From: Candidatus Reidiella endopervernicosa
GTDB taxonomy: Bacteria > Pseudomonadota > Gammaproteobacteria > GCF-013343005
Assembly: GCF_013343005.1 (NCBI RefSeq)
Contig: NZ_CP054491.1
Span: 806,001 to 870,000 of the forward strand
Reading direction: 5' to 3'
Length of the DNA: 64,000 nt
The notes under the pieces were generated by a model, which saw only the letters and a list, made by a program, of their open reading frames with translations, ran no database searches and was not told the origin of the DNA. This document shows, piece after piece, positions 35,958 through 48,024 of this stretch (within the stretch, counting starts at the first letter, position 1; every line of letters begins with the position of its first letter). The position numbers were made by a program, and so were the translations under genes.

Positions 35958-37022
35958 TTAACGGTGGTAGGGGGCGCTGAGTTTATGCACTGCCTCGATA
36001 AAGGCACCTGCATGTTCAGGGTTGACGTGCTGGTGGATACCGTGACCAAGGTTGAAGACATGGCCTGAGCCCTTGCCGTAGCTCTCCATAATCGCAGCGA
36101 CCTCTTTTTGAATGCGTTCTGGAGAGGCGTAGAGAACCGAGGGGTCCATGTTGCCCTGCAGTGCTACCTTGTCGCCAACGCGCTTGCGAGCCTCGCCAAT
36201 ATCGGTGGTCCAGTCGAGGCCAAGTCCGTCGCAACCGGTGGCTGCCATATCCTCCAGCCACTGTCCGCCGCCCTTGGTGAAGAGAATCACCGGCACCTTG
36301 CGGCCGTCGGCCTCACGAGTTAGTCCAGCAACTATCTGCTGCATGTAGCGCAGCGAGAACTCCTTGTAGTCACGTGGGGTGAGCGAGCCACCCCAGGTGT
36401 CGAAGATCATCAGGGCCTGGGCGCCAGCGGCGACCTGGGCATTCAGGTAGCTGATCACTGATTGGGCAGTGGTATCGAGTAGCTTGTGCATCAGATCGGG
36501 ACGATCGAACATCATCCCCTTCACCTTGGCGAAGTCCTTGGAGGTGCCGCCCTCGACCATGTAGGTGGCGAGCGTCCAGGGGCTGCCGGAGAAGCCGATC
36601 AGCGGAACACGACCATCGAGTTCGCGACGAATAGTGCGCACTGCGTCCATCACATACTTGAGGCTATCTTCCGGGTCGGGAACGGGCAGGGCATCGACAT
36701 CGGCGGCAGTGCGTACGGGTTTGTCGAAGATCGGACCTTCGCCCTCGGCAAAGCGCAGCTGCAGGCCCATCGCATCGGGGATGGTGAGGATGTCGGAGAA
36801 GAGGATTGCGGCATCGAGCGGGTAGCGCTCCAGTGGCTGGATGGTCACCTCACAGGCGAGCTCCGGGTTCATGCAGAGGTTCATGAAGCTGCCCGCCTTG
36901 GCGCGGGTCGCCTTGTACTCGGGCAGATAGCGCCCGGCCTGGCGCATCATCCAGACGGGGGTGACATCGACAGGCTCTTTAAGGAGGGCGCGAAGGAAGC
37001 GGTCGTTTTTCAGCTCTGACAT
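35958..37022 (-). CDS. hemE: Uroporphyrinogen III decarboxylase
   Basis: The 354-residue length is exact for the family. It has the signature [15 protein letters not shown] near residues 22-36 with its conserved arginines. The catalytic aspartate region [13 protein letters not shown] and the second signature [17 protein letters not shown] are also present. It converts uroporphyrinogen III to coproporphyrinogen III in haem synthesis. It is the last gene of the damX-gltB-gltD-hemE run, 108 bp after gltD and separated from it by a terminator, so it probably has its own promoter. Confidence 0.96.
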   Translation of the reverse strand: MSELKNDRFLRALLKEPVDVTPVWMMRQAGRYLPEYKATRAKAGSFMNLCMNPELACEVTIQPLERYPLDAAILFSDILTIPDAMGLQLRFAEGEGPIFDKPVRTAADVDALPVPDPEDSLKYVMDAVRTIRRELDGRVPLIGFSGSPWTLATYMVEGGTSKDFAKVKGMMFDRPDLMHKLLDTTAQSVISYLNAQVAAGAQALMIFDTWGGSLTPRDYKEFSLRYMQQIVAGLTREADGRKVPVILFTKGGGQWLEDMAATGCDGLGLDWTTDIGEARKRVGDKVALQGNMDPSVLYASPERIQKEVAAIMESYGKGSGHVFNLGHGIHQHVNPEHAGAFIEAVHKLSAPYHR

Positions 37023-37094
37023 CTCTGGGTTCCTGATTGGATTGGGCGTATGCCGGTTAGGCAGCCCGCTATTCTACTTATTTAGATAGATAGT

Positions 37095-37122
37095 AAAACG
37101 CCCGGTGTGAACCGGGCGTTTT
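37095..37122. terminator. Terminator of gltBD
   Basis: AAAACGCCCGGT, GTGA loop and ACCGGGCGTTTT form a symmetrical stem that can work on either strand. It lies 8 bp after the gltD stop. Confidence 0.88.
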
Positions 37123-37129
37123 AGGTGGA

Positions 37130-38542
<1,413 letters not shown>

Positions 38543-38576
38543 TCAGTCACTGTATTTGGTTGTAACGACAGGTGGC

Positions 38577-41500
38577 CTATGCGGCCGCCCGGCGCAGATC
38601 CTCAAGCAGCGTCTCAAGATCAGCCGCCTTCGGTTTGACCAGCCAGAACTTGGCCGCCATATCGGTGAAGTTGTCGAGAATGTGCTGGCCCCACTCGCTG
38701 CCAGTTGCTTCAACAAACTCTTCAATCAGTCCGCGCAGGTAGTTGCGATGTGCCTCGGTGGTCTCGGTGCAGACGCGCTGGATGTCGATCAGCTCATGGT
38801 TGTAGTTGTCGACAAAGCAGTTCTTCTCATCGAGTACATAGGAAAAACCGCCGGTCATGCCGGCACCGAAGTTGAGTCCGGTCTCACCGAGTACGGTGAC
38901 CACGCCGCCGGTCATATATTCACAGCAGTGATCGCCAACACCCTCAACCACGGTGACCGCACCGGAGTTACGCACGCCGAAGCGCTCGCCTGCGGTGCCT
39001 GCAGCAAACAGCTTGCCGCCGGTCGCACCATAGAGACAGGTGTTGCCGATGATGGTGGTCTCGTTGCTCTTGAAGTTGCTGCCAGCAGGGATGCTGATGG
39101 AGACCTTGCCGCCTGCCATACCCTTACCGACGTAGTCGTTGGCGTCACCTTCGAGTTCGAGGTTGAGACCACCAGCATTCCAGACGCCGAAGCTCTGTCC
39201 GGCGGTGCCGGTTAGCTTGATGGTGATTGGCGCATCATCCATGCCGAGGTTGCCGTGACGCTTGGCAATCTCACCGGAGAGGCGTGCACCGATCGAGCGG
39301 TGAATGTTCTGTACCTCGTAGCTGAACTCGCCGCCACTCTTGTTCTCTATCGCCAGCAGGGTGTCGTTGACCATCTGCTCAGCCAGTTCGCCCTTGTCGA
39401 ATGGCTCGTTCTTCGGTGAGGTGCAGTACTGTGGCTTGTCTGCCGCAACGCCACCATCGGAGAGGATCGGGCTCAAGTCGAGTCGTGCCTGCTTGTCGGT
39501 AATTGCACCCGCTATCTCAAGCAGATCGGTGCGACCGATCAGCTCATTAATATTGCGCACACCGAGCTGTGCCATGATCTCGCGAGCCTCGTTGGCGATG
39601 AAACGGAAGTAGTTCATCACCATCTCTACCTTGCCGATGAAATGGTCGCGACGCAGCACGTTGTCTTGAGTGGCGATACCGGTAGCACAATTGTTGAGGT
39701 GGCAGATACGCAGGTATTTACAGCCCATCGCAACCATCGGGCCGGTACCGAAGCCGAAGCTCTCAGCGCCGAGGATGGCGGCCTTGATCACATCGAGGCC
39801 GGTCTTGAGACCACCATCGGTCTGTACGCGCACTTTGTCGCGGAGATCGTTGGCACGCAGGATCTGGTGGGTCTCGGTCAGACCAAGCTCCCAGGGTGAA
39901 CCTGCATATTTAACAGAAGTCATCGGTGAGGCACCGGTACCACCGTCGTAACCGGAGATGGTGATCAGGTCGGCATAGGCCTTGGCTACGCCTGCGGCGA
40001 TGGTGCCAACGCCAGCTTCGGCAACCAGTTTCACTGAAACCAGTGCGTCAGGATTGACCTGCTTCAGATCGTAGATCAGCTGTGCCAGATCCTCGATCGA
40101 GTAGATATCGTGGTGTGGCGGTGGTGAGATCAGACCAACGCCCGGCTTGCAGTAACGCAAGGTGGCGATCAGGTCGTTGACCTTATGACCTGGAAGCTGT
40201 CCACCCTCGCCGGGCTTGGCGCCCTGTGCCACCTTGATCTGCAGCACTTCGGCGCTGCTCAGGTAGTGCGGGGTTACACCAAAGCGTCCGGAAGCAATCT
40301 GTTTGATCTTGGAGCGCTTCTCGGTGCCGTAGCGGACCGGATCTTCACCGCCTTCGCCAGAGTTCGAGCGCGCACCAAGGCGGTTCATCGCCTCAGCGAG
40401 GGTTTCATGTGCCTCAGGTGAGAGTGCGCCGAGCGACATTGCGGCCGAATCGAAGCGCTTGTAGATCGAATCTACGGATTCAACCTCATCGATAGAGATG
40501 GCGTTGGTACCGCTGCGCAGTTTGAGCAGGTCGCGCAGGGAGATCGGCTTGGCGCGATCATTGACGCAGTTGGCGTAGGCTTCCCAGTCGCTATTATCAC
40601 CGCTCTGTACGGCCTTTTGCATCAGCTGCACAACATCGGGGTTGTAGGCGTGCTCTTCACCGCCATGGATGTACTTGAGCAGGCCGCCCTGAACGCTCTG
40701 CTTGCGTGGGTTCCAGGCAAGTTTGGAGAGTTTACGCAGATCGACTTCCAGATCGGCGAAGTTACTGCCCTGAATTCGGTTGGTAGTGCCCTTGAAGCAG
40801 AGATCGACAACCTCGTTGTGGAGGCCGACCGATTCGAACAGCTGTGCACCACGGTAGCTAGAGATGGTGGAGATGCCCATCTTCGAGGTGATCTTGTAGA
40901 GCCCCTTGTTGATGCCGGCACGGTAGTTCTGCATCAGCTTGGCACCGTTGGTATCGGTGATCTCGCCAGTGCGCTGCATGTCGAGCAGGCACTCGTAGGC
41001 GAGGTAGGGGTAGATGGCAGTGGCGCCGAAGCCGATCAGGGTGGCGAAGTGGTGTGGGTCACGGGCGGTGCCACTCTCGACCACGATGTTGGCATCGCAG
41101 CGTAGCCCCTCTGCGATCAAGCGGTGGTGTACCGCACCGGTCGCGAGTAGGGCGTGGATTGGTAGTTTGCCAGCGGTCACGTCACGGTCTGAGAGGACTA
41201 GGATCACCTTGCCAGCCTTGATCGCTGCAACTGCAGCATCACAGAGTGACTCGATGGCATCCTGAAGATTGCCGTCGACAGAGTAGTTGAGATCAAGACG
41301 TTCATTGGCGTAGTTGTCGCCATCGAGAGCTAGCAGCTGACGGAACTTGCTGTGAGAGAGGACCGGGGAGTTCACCAACAGACGTGCGGCGTGCTCGGGG
41401 GTCTCTTCAAACATGTTCTGTTCACGACCGAACAGCGTCTCCAGTGACATCACCACCTTTTCACGGATCGAGTCGATCGGTGGGTTGGTGACCTGGGCAA

Positions 41501-43049
41501 ACTGCTGGCGGAAGTAGTCGTAGGGCGAGCGGAGTTGCGTGGAGAGGACCGGCAGTGGGGTGTCGTCACCCATTGAGCCGGTCGCCTCCATGCCTGCCTC
41601 GGCAAGCACGCGCAGGATTTGATCGCGCTCTTCAAAGCTCACCTGGAAGAGCTTCTCATAGACAGCGAACTGATCCTGGGTGATCGACTGTGCACCATCC
41701 TCCTCTTCGGTGAGGCTCGACTCAAGGCGCTTGGTGAACTGCTGTAGCCACGCTTTATAAGGCTGTGCACCCTTGAGACGGCTGTCGATATCTTCAGGGC
41801 GCAGTAACTCGCCGGTTTCGGTATCGGCAGCAATCATCTGTCCCGGCTTGAGGCGGCCTTTTTCAACCACATCCTCGGGGTTGTAGTCGTATACACCGAT
41901 CTCTGAGGCGAGGGTGATGTGACGATCCTTGGTGATCACGTAGCGCGCAGGGCGCAGGCCATTGCGATCGAGTGAGCAGGCCGCGTAACGACCATCGGTC
42001 AGTACCACACCTGCTGGACCGTCCCACGGCTCCATGTGCATCGAGTTGTACTCATAGAAAGCACGCAGATCGGCATCCATCGTCTCAATGTTCTGCCAGG
42101 CCGGTGGAATTAGCAGGCGCATGGCGCGGAACACTTCCATGCCACCCGCGAGCAGCGCTTCGAGCATGTTGTCGAGGCTATTAGAGTCGGAACCACTCAT
42201 TGAAACCAGTGGACGGACGTCCTCCATCGGCAGTAGTGGTGTTTCAAACTTGTGACCACGTGCGACCGACCAGTTGCGGTTGCCCTGTACGGTGTTGATC
42301 TCACCGTTGTGCGCCAGATAGCGGAACGGCTGAGCCAGGCGCCACTGTGGCCAGGTGTTGGTTGAGAAACGCTGGTGAAAGACGCAGGTGGCCGATTCCA
42401 GGCGCTCATCGTTGAGATCCTGGTAGAAGATCGGTAGGTTGGCCGGCATCACCAGACCTTTATAAGAGATCACGCGGGAGGAGAGCGTAGGGAGGTAGAA
42501 GACCTCATCGTTCTCCTGAATCGTCTTTTCGCTACGGCGGCGGGCGATGTAGAGGTGACGTTCGAACTGCGTCTCATCCATCGAATCGGGCGCGTTGATG
42601 AAGATCTGCTCAATCACTGGCAGGCTCTTCAGTGCCTCTTCACCACAGGCGGAGCTGTCGGTGGGAACCATACGCCAACCGGCGACACTCAGTCCCTCGG
42701 CAGTCAGCTCAGTTTCGAGTTGCTGGCGCGCCTTGGTGGCGAGTGAGGCGTCGGTGCTGAGAAAGACCATGCCAGCGGCGTAGAGAGTGCTGAGGTTGAT
42801 GTCGCTCTCGGCAGCCACGGCACGCAGGAAGCTGTCGGGTTTTTTCATCAACAGGCCGCAACCATCACCGCTCTTACCGTCAGCGGCAACAGCGCCACGG
42901 TGGGTGAGGCGGGCCAGCGCGCCGATGGCGGTCGTGACCAGTTTGTGGCTCGGTTTACCGTCCATATGGGCGATAAGGCCGAAGCCGCAGTTGTCTTTTT
43001 CGAAGCTGGGGCAGTAGAGCCCGGTCGATTTCTCGTCTAATTTATTCAC
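38577..43049 (-). CDS. gltB: Glutamate synthase large subunit
   Basis: A 1490-residue protein starting at a GTG. A 20-residue propeptide precedes the nucleophile C21 of the class II glutaminase domain ([13 protein letters not shown]). The central domain, FMN-binding synthase domain ([12 protein letters not shown]) and 3Fe-4S cysteines ([16 protein letters not shown]-like block near residue 1125) follow in order. The C-terminal beta-helix GXGXG domain closes the chain. The full length is uninterrupted, in contrast with the broken pil genes nearby. It is the main ammonia-assimilation partner of glutamine synthetase. Confidence 0.97.
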   Translation of the reverse strand: MNKLDEKSTGLYCPSFEKDNCGFGLIAHMDGKPSHKLVTTAIGALARLTHRGAVAADGKSGDGCGLLMKKPDSFLRAVAAESDINLSTLYAAGMVFLSTDASLATKARQQLETELTAEGLSVAGWRMVPTDSSACGEEALKSLPVIEQIFINAPDSMDETQFERHLYIARRRSEKTIQENDEVFYLPTLSSRVISYKGLVMPANLPIFYQDLNDERLESATCVFHQRFSTNTWPQWRLAQPFRYLAHNGEINTVQGNRNWSVARGHKFETPLLPMEDVRPLVSMSGSDSNSLDNMLEALLAGGMEVFRAMRLLIPPAWQNIETMDADLRAFYEYNSMHMEPWDGPAGVVLTDGRYAACSLDRNGLRPARYVITKDRHITLASEIGVYDYNPEDVVEKGRLKPGQMIAADTETGELLRPEDIDSRLKGAQPYKAWLQQFTKRLESSLTEEEDGAQSITQDQFAVYEKLFQVSFEERDQILRVLAEAGMEATGSMGDDTPLPVLSTQLRSPYDYFRQQFAQVTNPPIDSIREKVVMSLETLFGREQNMFEETPEHAARLLVNSPVLSHSKFRQLLALDGDNYANERLDLNYSVDGNLQDAIESLCDAAVAAIKAGKVILVLSDRDVTAGKLPIHALLATGAVHHRLIAEGLRCDANIVVESGTARDPHHFATLIGFGATAIYPYLAYECLLDMQRTGEITDTNGAKLMQNYRAGINKGLYKITSKMGISTISSYRGAQLFESVGLHNEVVDLCFKGTTNRIQGSNFADLEVDLRKLSKLAWNPRKQSVQGGLLKYIHGGEEHAYNPDVVQLMQKAVQSGDNSDWEAYANCVNDRAKPISLRDLLKLRSGTNAISIDEVESVDSIYKRFDSAAMSLGALSPEAHETLAEAMNRLGARSNSGEGGEDPVRYGTEKRSKIKQIASGRFGVTPHYLSSAEVLQIKVAQGAKPGEGGQLPGHKVNDLIATLRYCKPGVGLISPPPHHDIYSIEDLAQLIYDLKQVNPDALVSVKLVAEAGVGTIAAGVAKAYADLITISGYDGGTGASPMTSVKYAGSPWELGLTETHQILRANDLRDKVRVQTDGGLKTGLDVIKAAILGAESFGFGTGPMVAMGCKYLRICHLNNCATGIATQDNVLRRDHFIGKVEMVMNYFRFIANEAREIMAQLGVRNINELIGRTDLLEIAGAITDKQARLDLSPILSDGGVAADKPQYCTSPKNEPFDKGELAEQMVNDTLLAIENKSGGEFSYEVQNIHRSIGARLSGEIAKRHGNLGMDDAPITIKLTGTAGQSFGVWNAGGLNLELEGDANDYVGKGMAGGKVSISIPAGSNFKSNETTIIGNTCLYGATGGKLFAAGTAGERFGVRNSGAVTVVEGVGDHCCEYMTGGVVTVLGETGLNFGAGMTGGFSYVLDEKNCFVDNYNHELIDIQRVCTETTEAHRNYLRGLIEEFVEATGSEWGQHILDNFTDMAAKFWLVKPKAADLETLLEDLRRAAA

Positions 43050-43232
43050 GGTATATCGCCGCTATCTTAATGATTCTTAAGGTTCTGCCGGATGTTGTTG
43101 CGTACCACGCACACAGTAAAAAACTGGTCTGGCTAGCGCCGCACCCGGGACAAAAGGCAGAACAGTATACTCATGAGGGGCTTGTGGTTCAATTTTGGTG
43201 GCTAGAGCTGGCGCACCGATATGGCGCATGGG

Positions 43233-44711
43233 CTAGGGGTGTTTTCTGATCTCGGCATGTACTGAGGCGAGACTGCGTGGCCAGGGTGTATAGCGGTTGA
43301 GTGAAACGGGAAGGCGGGTTTTGGCTGCCTGTGCCGCTTCATAAGAGGGGTAGAGTCCATACAAAAGAGCAAACCACGGTTTGCCATTCTTGATGGTGGC
43401 GAAGTAGGCGGCCTGCTGCTCAATACGATGTTCTTGAATGTAGTCGATCACCGACTGCTCATTTTCAACCCCGAGTAGCTGTAGGGCGTAGGCTGTTGGA
43501 CGCTGTGCCAAGAGCCACTCCTCAGTGTGGTAAGTGAGTGTGGCAGTGGTTGGTGTGGTAGCTGGCGGTGGTTTGTTCGTTACTGCAATGGGCGCAGGCG
43601 CCGTGTCGGTGATGGACGGTGCTGAGGGGAGGGGCTTGGCCGTGCTGGACTTGATGCTAGTAGGCGCTGGTGGCTCTACAGGCTCAGGTTCAGGCGCAGT
43701 GCGTAGAATCGGTTGAGGTGCTGGTGTGATGCTCGTGCTTTCGACTGGACGGGAGATTGACTGGCTTTGGGATGTGGTCGGGTCATTAGTTTGTGCACTA
43801 CTCTGCTCGACATTGAAGAGCTGATTGATCTGTTTTTGAAAGATCAGAATGGTACCGACGGCAATAACAAGCGCACCGATAAGAAGATAACGGCCTATTG
43901 GACCGCTCTTCTTGTGGCGTGGAGTGTCGATTGTTTCCGTTGCTGGTGTCGAGGTGGGCGCCATCATCTCGATCATCTGTTGCGCCAGAGTGTTTAGCTT
44001 GCCAGGCAACCCCTCAGATTGCTGATGAAGCTGTTCGATCTGTGCGGCGCTGAAGGGTAGGTCGCCACTGCGCCCAGCGGCGCGCAGGTGGGCCTGCAGA
44101 TAGTCACGTAGCTGTGCCGAGTCCATTGCTGGAAGTTCCACAACCTGTGGGCCTTCAGGTAATAGAGCTGCTACTACAGGTGTTGCGAGTGTCGTTTCGA
44201 GCGATGGTTCACCGCAAAGTATGAGAGTTGCCGTTTTGTCATCGCTTTCATGATGGCTGTCGGTGATCTGTAGTAGTGCAATGACCGAATCGACTGGCAA
44301 TAGGTGTGCTTCATCAACCACGATGACTGGGCGCTCACCGTCACGAGAGATGTCGGTCAGTCGCTCATTGAGCTGCTCGAATGTGTTGTTCTCTTTCAGT
44401 CCAAAACAGCGATTCAGTTCACTGACGATCCCATCGGCGCTCGTCGAGAGTGTCGCTTCAATACGACACGTCTGCCAATTATCCTCAGCGCGTTTGATAA
44501 ACTGTTTGAGCAGTGTGGATTTGCCGCTGCCATGTAAGCCTTTTAAGAACAGCTGACGCTGGCTGAATTGCGTGAGGTGCAATAGCAGGTCGAGTCGTTG
44601 TGTGGTTATGGCATGGCTGTGAAACTTCGGCTGGTTGAGATCGGTAAAAGGGGCATGGTTAAGGCCGAAATAGGCGAGGTAGGTAGATTGGTCACCTGAG
44701 TCTGGATTCAT
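43233..44711 (-). CDS. damX: DamX-like AAA ATPase with SPOR domain
   Basis: A 492-residue protein. An ExeA-type ATPase domain has Walker A GLHGSGKST at 58-66 and Walker B VIVVDEAHLL near 135. One membrane helix follows (YLLIGALVIAVGTILIF, about 279-295), then a Pro/Thr/Ser-rich linker and a C-terminal SPOR domain (YALQLLGVENEQSVIDYIQE). E. coli DamX keeps only the membrane and SPOR part and acts at the division septum. The Pseudomonas gene in the same place also carries the ATPase. Its start overlaps the WGR gene stop by 4 bases. Confidence 0.88.
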   Translation of the reverse strand: MNPDSGDQSTYLAYFGLNHAPFTDLNQPKFHSHAITTQRLDLLLHLTQFSQRQLFLKGLHGSGKSTLLKQFIKRAEDNWQTCRIEATLSTSADGIVSELNRCFGLKENNTFEQLNERLTDISRDGERPVIVVDEAHLLPVDSVIALLQITDSHHESDDKTATLILCGEPSLETTLATPVVAALLPEGPQVVELPAMDSAQLRDYLQAHLRAAGRSGDLPFSAAQIEQLHQQSEGLPGKLNTLAQQMIEMMAPTSTPATETIDTPRHKKSGPIGRYLLIGALVIAVGTILIFQKQINQLFNVEQSSAQTNDPTTSQSQSISRPVESTSITPAPQPILRTAPEPEPVEPPAPTSIKSSTAKPLPSAPSITDTAPAPIAVTNKPPPATTPTTATLTYHTEEWLLAQRPTAYALQLLGVENEQSVIDYIQEHRIEQQAAYFATIKNGKPWFALLYGLYPSYEAAQAAKTRLPVSLNRYTPWPRSLASVHAEIRKHP

Positions 44712-44962
44712 TTCGGTGCTACCTGTCCCTGGAGAAAGACGACGCTGAAACCACGTTTGATCTGTGCATCACGTGATTTTAATAGCGCCTCCTCAGCCTG
44801 TTCAATGGTGTCGTAGTGTTCTCGCTTAACGCGCCCAGATGAGCCCTGGTTACCCCATTCGCGGATCACGTTCCATCCCTCGATAAGATCCTGCTGCAAG
44901 ATTAGGTGATAGAAGCGTGGTGGCGTGCTCTCGGCTGCCGGGGTCTGCATGTAGATACGCAT
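44708..44962 (-). CDS. Small WGR-domain protein
   Basis: An 84-residue protein made almost wholly of a WGR domain: RFYHLILQQDLIEGWNVIRE, WGNQGSSGRVKREHYDTIEQ, AEEALLKSRDAQIKRGF. WGR domains are found in PARPs and MolR-like proteins, where they contact nucleic acid. The stand-alone bacterial version has no established function. It overlaps damX by 4 bases, so translation is coupled. It is an insertion relative to the aroB-damX order of Pseudomonas. Confidence 0.85.
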   Translation of the reverse strand: MRIYMQTPAAESTPPRFYHLILQQDLIEGWNVIREWGNQGSSGRVKREHYDTIEQAEEALLKSRDAQIKRGFSVVFLQGQVAPK

Positions 44963-45088
44963 GGCTCAGTTTTACTCAGCTTTGTGTATCGATATGTATG
45001 TTGGTAGCTGTTCTCATCGAGCTGATCGACCGTCTGTAAATAACCTGCCCATGATATGTGAAATATAGCTTGATCGCGACAGATTGAA

Positions 45089-46240
45089 TCAGGTGAGATG
45101 CGAGGGATTGAAGATGCGTTCATATTCAACAATGGCGTAACGATCGGTCATGCCGGCGATATAGTCAGCCACGGCACGAGCGCGCCCGGCATCGCCCTCA
45201 GTCTGTAGTAGCTCGGCAGCATTTTGTTGCTGTTCATCGGGCAGCAGGCGTGTATCACTGAAGAAGGCTTCGAAGAGAGAGCTAATGATGGTGTGTGCCT
45301 TAGCGCTCATACGGTGTACACGGAAGTGGCGGTAGAGACCCTGGCGTAAAAAACGCTTAAGATCACGGTTCTTTTCCACCATCTCATCGCTGAATCTGAT
45401 TGTGGCCTGCTTTTGGGAGCGCACATCATCGAGAGAGGCAGGGTTGCTCTGTTCGAGACTATCTTTGCCGGTTTGGATGAGGTCGAGAACCTGGCGATTA
45501 ATTAAACGCCTGACAATCTCGTGGATGGTGCGCCGTTCAGAGAGCCCCGGATGCTGCTGCTTGACCTCATCGTATTGCTCACGAAACAGCTCAATTTCGC
45601 ATAGTGACTCCATCGTGATCAGGCCGGAGCGGAGTCCATCATCGACATCATGACTGTTGTAGGCGATCTCATCGGCAAGGTTGGTCAGTTGAGCTTCGAG
45701 ACTTGGTTGCTGTTTATTGATAAAGCGGACGGCAACATCGCCAAGTGTGCGTGCATTTTCAAGTGAGCAGTGTTTGAGAATGCCCTCTCTTGTTTCGAAA
45801 CAGAGGTTGAGACCGCGGAAATCGGCATAACGATCCTCGAGTTGGTCAACAACACGAAGTGATTGCAGATTGTGCTCAAAGCCCCCGAAGTTCTGCATGC
45901 ATTCGTTGAGCGCATCCTGGCCTGCATGACCAAAGGGCGTGTGGCCTAGATCGTGTGCCAGCGCAATAGCCTCGGCCAAATCCTCGTTGAGCTGCATGAC
46001 GCGGGCGATCGAGCGTGAGATCTGAGCTACTTCGATTGAGTGGGTCAACCGAGTTCGATAGTGATCGCCCTCGTGGTTAACAAAAACCTGAGTCTTATAC
46101 TCGAGACGACGGAATGCGGTGGAGTGAATAATGCGGTCGCGATCACGCTGGAACTCACCCCGGCACTGTGGGGCCTCCTCATAGTGGCGTCTACCGAGTG
46201 TGTTGCTATCGTTGGTAGCGTAGGCGGCGAGTTTTTGCAT
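45089..46240 (-). CDS. dgt: Deoxyguanosinetriphosphate triphosphohydrolase-like HD protein
   Basis: The ATG at 46238-46240, 4 bases after the aroB stop, fits the family start; the frame is open further upstream inside aroB. HD-domain metal ligands are in [17 protein letters not shown] (H), [16 protein letters not shown] (HD) and [16 protein letters not shown] (D). The length of 383 residues suits the short dGTPase-like class. It cleaves dNTPs to the nucleoside and triphosphate and so limits dNTP pools. It lies between aroB and the WGR gene, which is not the usual Pseudomonas arrangement. Confidence 0.9.
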   Translation of the reverse strand: MQKLAAYATNDSNTLGRRHYEEAPQCRGEFQRDRDRIIHSTAFRRLEYKTQVFVNHEGDHYRTRLTHSIEVAQISRSIARVMQLNEDLAEAIALAHDLGHTPFGHAGQDALNECMQNFGGFEHNLQSLRVVDQLEDRYADFRGLNLCFETREGILKHCSLENARTLGDVAVRFINKQQPSLEAQLTNLADEIAYNSHDVDDGLRSGLITMESLCEIELFREQYDEVKQQHPGLSERRTIHEIVRRLINRQVLDLIQTGKDSLEQSNPASLDDVRSQKQATIRFSDEMVEKNRDLKRFLRQGLYRHFRVHRMSAKAHTIISSLFEAFFSDTRLLPDEQQQNAAELLQTEGDAGRARAVADYIAGMTDRYAIVEYERIFNPSHLT

Positions 46241-46244
46241 CGAG

Positions 46245-47345
46245 TTAGGGTGTATCTCTATCGGTACGATGCTGGTAGTTGGCAACAGTGTTCTCAATGG
46301 TGTCAATGCCAAAATCAGAGGTAATAACCGCCTCTCCAATCGATCGAAGTAGCACTAGCCGGATGGCTCCATCTAAGACCTTTTTGTCGACCGACATCAA
46401 TTCTATAAAACGTTTGCCATCCAATGTGTGTGGAGAGTGGACAGGTAATCGTGCAGCTATAAGCAGTGCCTCGACGCGTTCAACATCGGCATTAGTCAGC
46501 CAACCGAGTTGGGATGAGAGGTGTGCCGCCATGAGCATACCGATACCGACTGCCTCGCCATGTAACCAGGCACCGTAACCCATGCCGGTTTCAATGGCGT
46601 GTCCAAACGTGTGTCCCAGGTTGAGAATGGCCCTTACCCCACCCTCACGCTCATCTGCGGCCACGACTTCGGCTTTGATCTGACAGGAGCGTTCTATTGC
46701 GTAGCTGAGCGCGTCTGGGTCACGCCGCAATAATGCGGGCATGTTCTCTTCGAGCCAAACGTAGAATTCGGTGTCTCTGATGAGCCCGTACTTAATGACC
46801 TCGGCAATGCCTGCGCTCAGCTGGCGGTCGTCGAGAGTATTCAATGTGTTGATATCGGCGAGTACACAGGCGGGTTGGTGAAATGCACCAATCATGTTTT
46901 TCCCGAGAGGGTGGTTGACGCCTGTTTTGCCTCCTACCGATGAGTCGACCTGAGCAAGGAGCGTAGTCGGTATCTGTATAAAGGCCACGCCGCGTTGATA
47001 ACAAGCCGCAGCAAAACCTGTCATGTCACCAACAACACCGCCGCCGAGCGCGATAAGTGTCACGCCGCGATCAAAGTGTTTCTCAAGGAGACGATCAAAA
47101 ATGGTGTTTAGAATGTCAAGATTCTTGTGTTCTTCACCGTCAGGGAGAATCACTGATTCGACGGTGAAATTGGTGAGAGCACTTTTGACTTTATCGAGAT
47201 AGATTGGAGCAACAGTTACGTTGCTGACAATCAGTACCTGCTTGCCACGGATATGCGGAATGTAATGGTTGGGATCAGAGAGTAGGTCGCTACCAATATG
47301 TATCGGGTAGCTACGATCACCAAGGTCTACAGTTAAGGTCTTCAT
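46245..47345 (-). CDS. aroB: 3-Dehydroquinate synthase
   Basis: A 366-residue protein. The NAD-binding block is [37 protein letters not shown] and [21 protein letters not shown] are the signature blocks. The metal-binding histidines are in [12 protein letters not shown] and [11 protein letters not shown]. It makes 3-dehydroquinate, the second step of aromatic amino-acid synthesis. The order aroK-aroB is the standard gammaproteobacterial pair. It is uninterrupted, unlike aroK just upstream. Confidence 0.96.
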   Translation of the reverse strand: MKTLTVDLGDRSYPIHIGSDLLSDPNHYIPHIRGKQVLIVSNVTVAPIYLDKVKSALTNFTVESVILPDGEEHKNLDILNTIFDRLLEKHFDRGVTLIALGGGVVGDMTGFAAACYQRGVAFIQIPTTLLAQVDSSVGGKTGVNHPLGKNMIGAFHQPACVLADINTLNTLDDRQLSAGIAEVIKYGLIRDTEFYVWLEENMPALLRRDPDALSYAIERSCQIKAEVVAADEREGGVRAILNLGHTFGHAIETGMGYGAWLHGEAVGIGMLMAAHLSSQLGWLTNADVERVEALLIAARLPVHSPHTLDGKRFIELMSVDKKVLDGAIRLVLLRSIGEAVITSDFGIDTIENTVANYQHRTDRDTP

Positions 47346-47409
47346 GTGGGTCGTTTAGTTAAATGGATGTCTAAGAGTAGTTGATATTGTCTGACCACTC
47401 AAAAAAAGC

Positions 47410-47934
47410 TTAACGCTGAAAGGCTTCAGGTAGCTCAGAAATGATCGCTTTGACGACATTTTTCACATGTTTACCATCAGTTTCGATGATGAGGTCGGCT
47501 ACTTCTCGATAGAGTGGATCGCGAGTGGCCATTAGCTCTTCAAGTTTTTTACGAGGATCTTCAGTCTGTAGTAGGGGCGGTTTTGTCTCTTGAAGTCCTT
47601 CGAAGTTGTTGATTTACAGATGTGTTGAGGTAGATAACATATCCCGATTTGCGCAGGTTTTGCGATTATCTGCACTCAGTACGACGCCGCCACCAGTGGC
47701 TAGAAGGATTGGTGAGCTGCTTGTTAAATCAGCAATGACAGCACATTCGCGCTTTCTGAAACCCGCTTCACCCTCGAGTTCAAAAATAAGTGGGATATCT
47801 GCACCTGTCCTCTTGACGATTTCATTGTCGCTGTCGAGAAATTGAATGTTGAGGGCTTTTGACAGTTGTTTACCAATGGTGGATTTTCCAGCTCCCATTG
47901 GGCCAACCAGATAGATGTTGAAGGTGATGCTCAT
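47410..47934 (-). pseudogene. aroK: Shikimate kinase with two frameshifts (probably intact in the organism)
   Basis: The first 98 or so codons are normal: Walker [16 protein letters not shown], shikimate-binding [18 protein letters not shown] and LATGGGVV. The frame breaks near 47638, where adding one G to a GGG run restores [21 protein letters not shown] second break near 47580 is repaired by lengthening an A run. The chain then continues PPLLQTEDPRKKLEEL and EVADLIIETDGKHVKNVV to a TAA at 47410. AroK phosphorylates shikimate. Loss of this gene would usually cause aromatic auxotrophy unless a second copy exists. Confidence 0.85.
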
Positions 47935-48024
47935 GTTCGTTGGGGTTTCTTGTCATAAAGCAAGAGGCCGTTTCGCAGCACATGATGCATGCGAAGCGAC
48001 CCGATAAGATTATTGGATGTGGCG

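Noticed and set aside
44708-46240. WGR plus dgt considered as an anti-phage defence module
   Set aside because: Dgt-like enzymes can act in defence, but the pair is embedded in a housekeeping operon with no mobile elements or effector gene, so the claim is unsupported.
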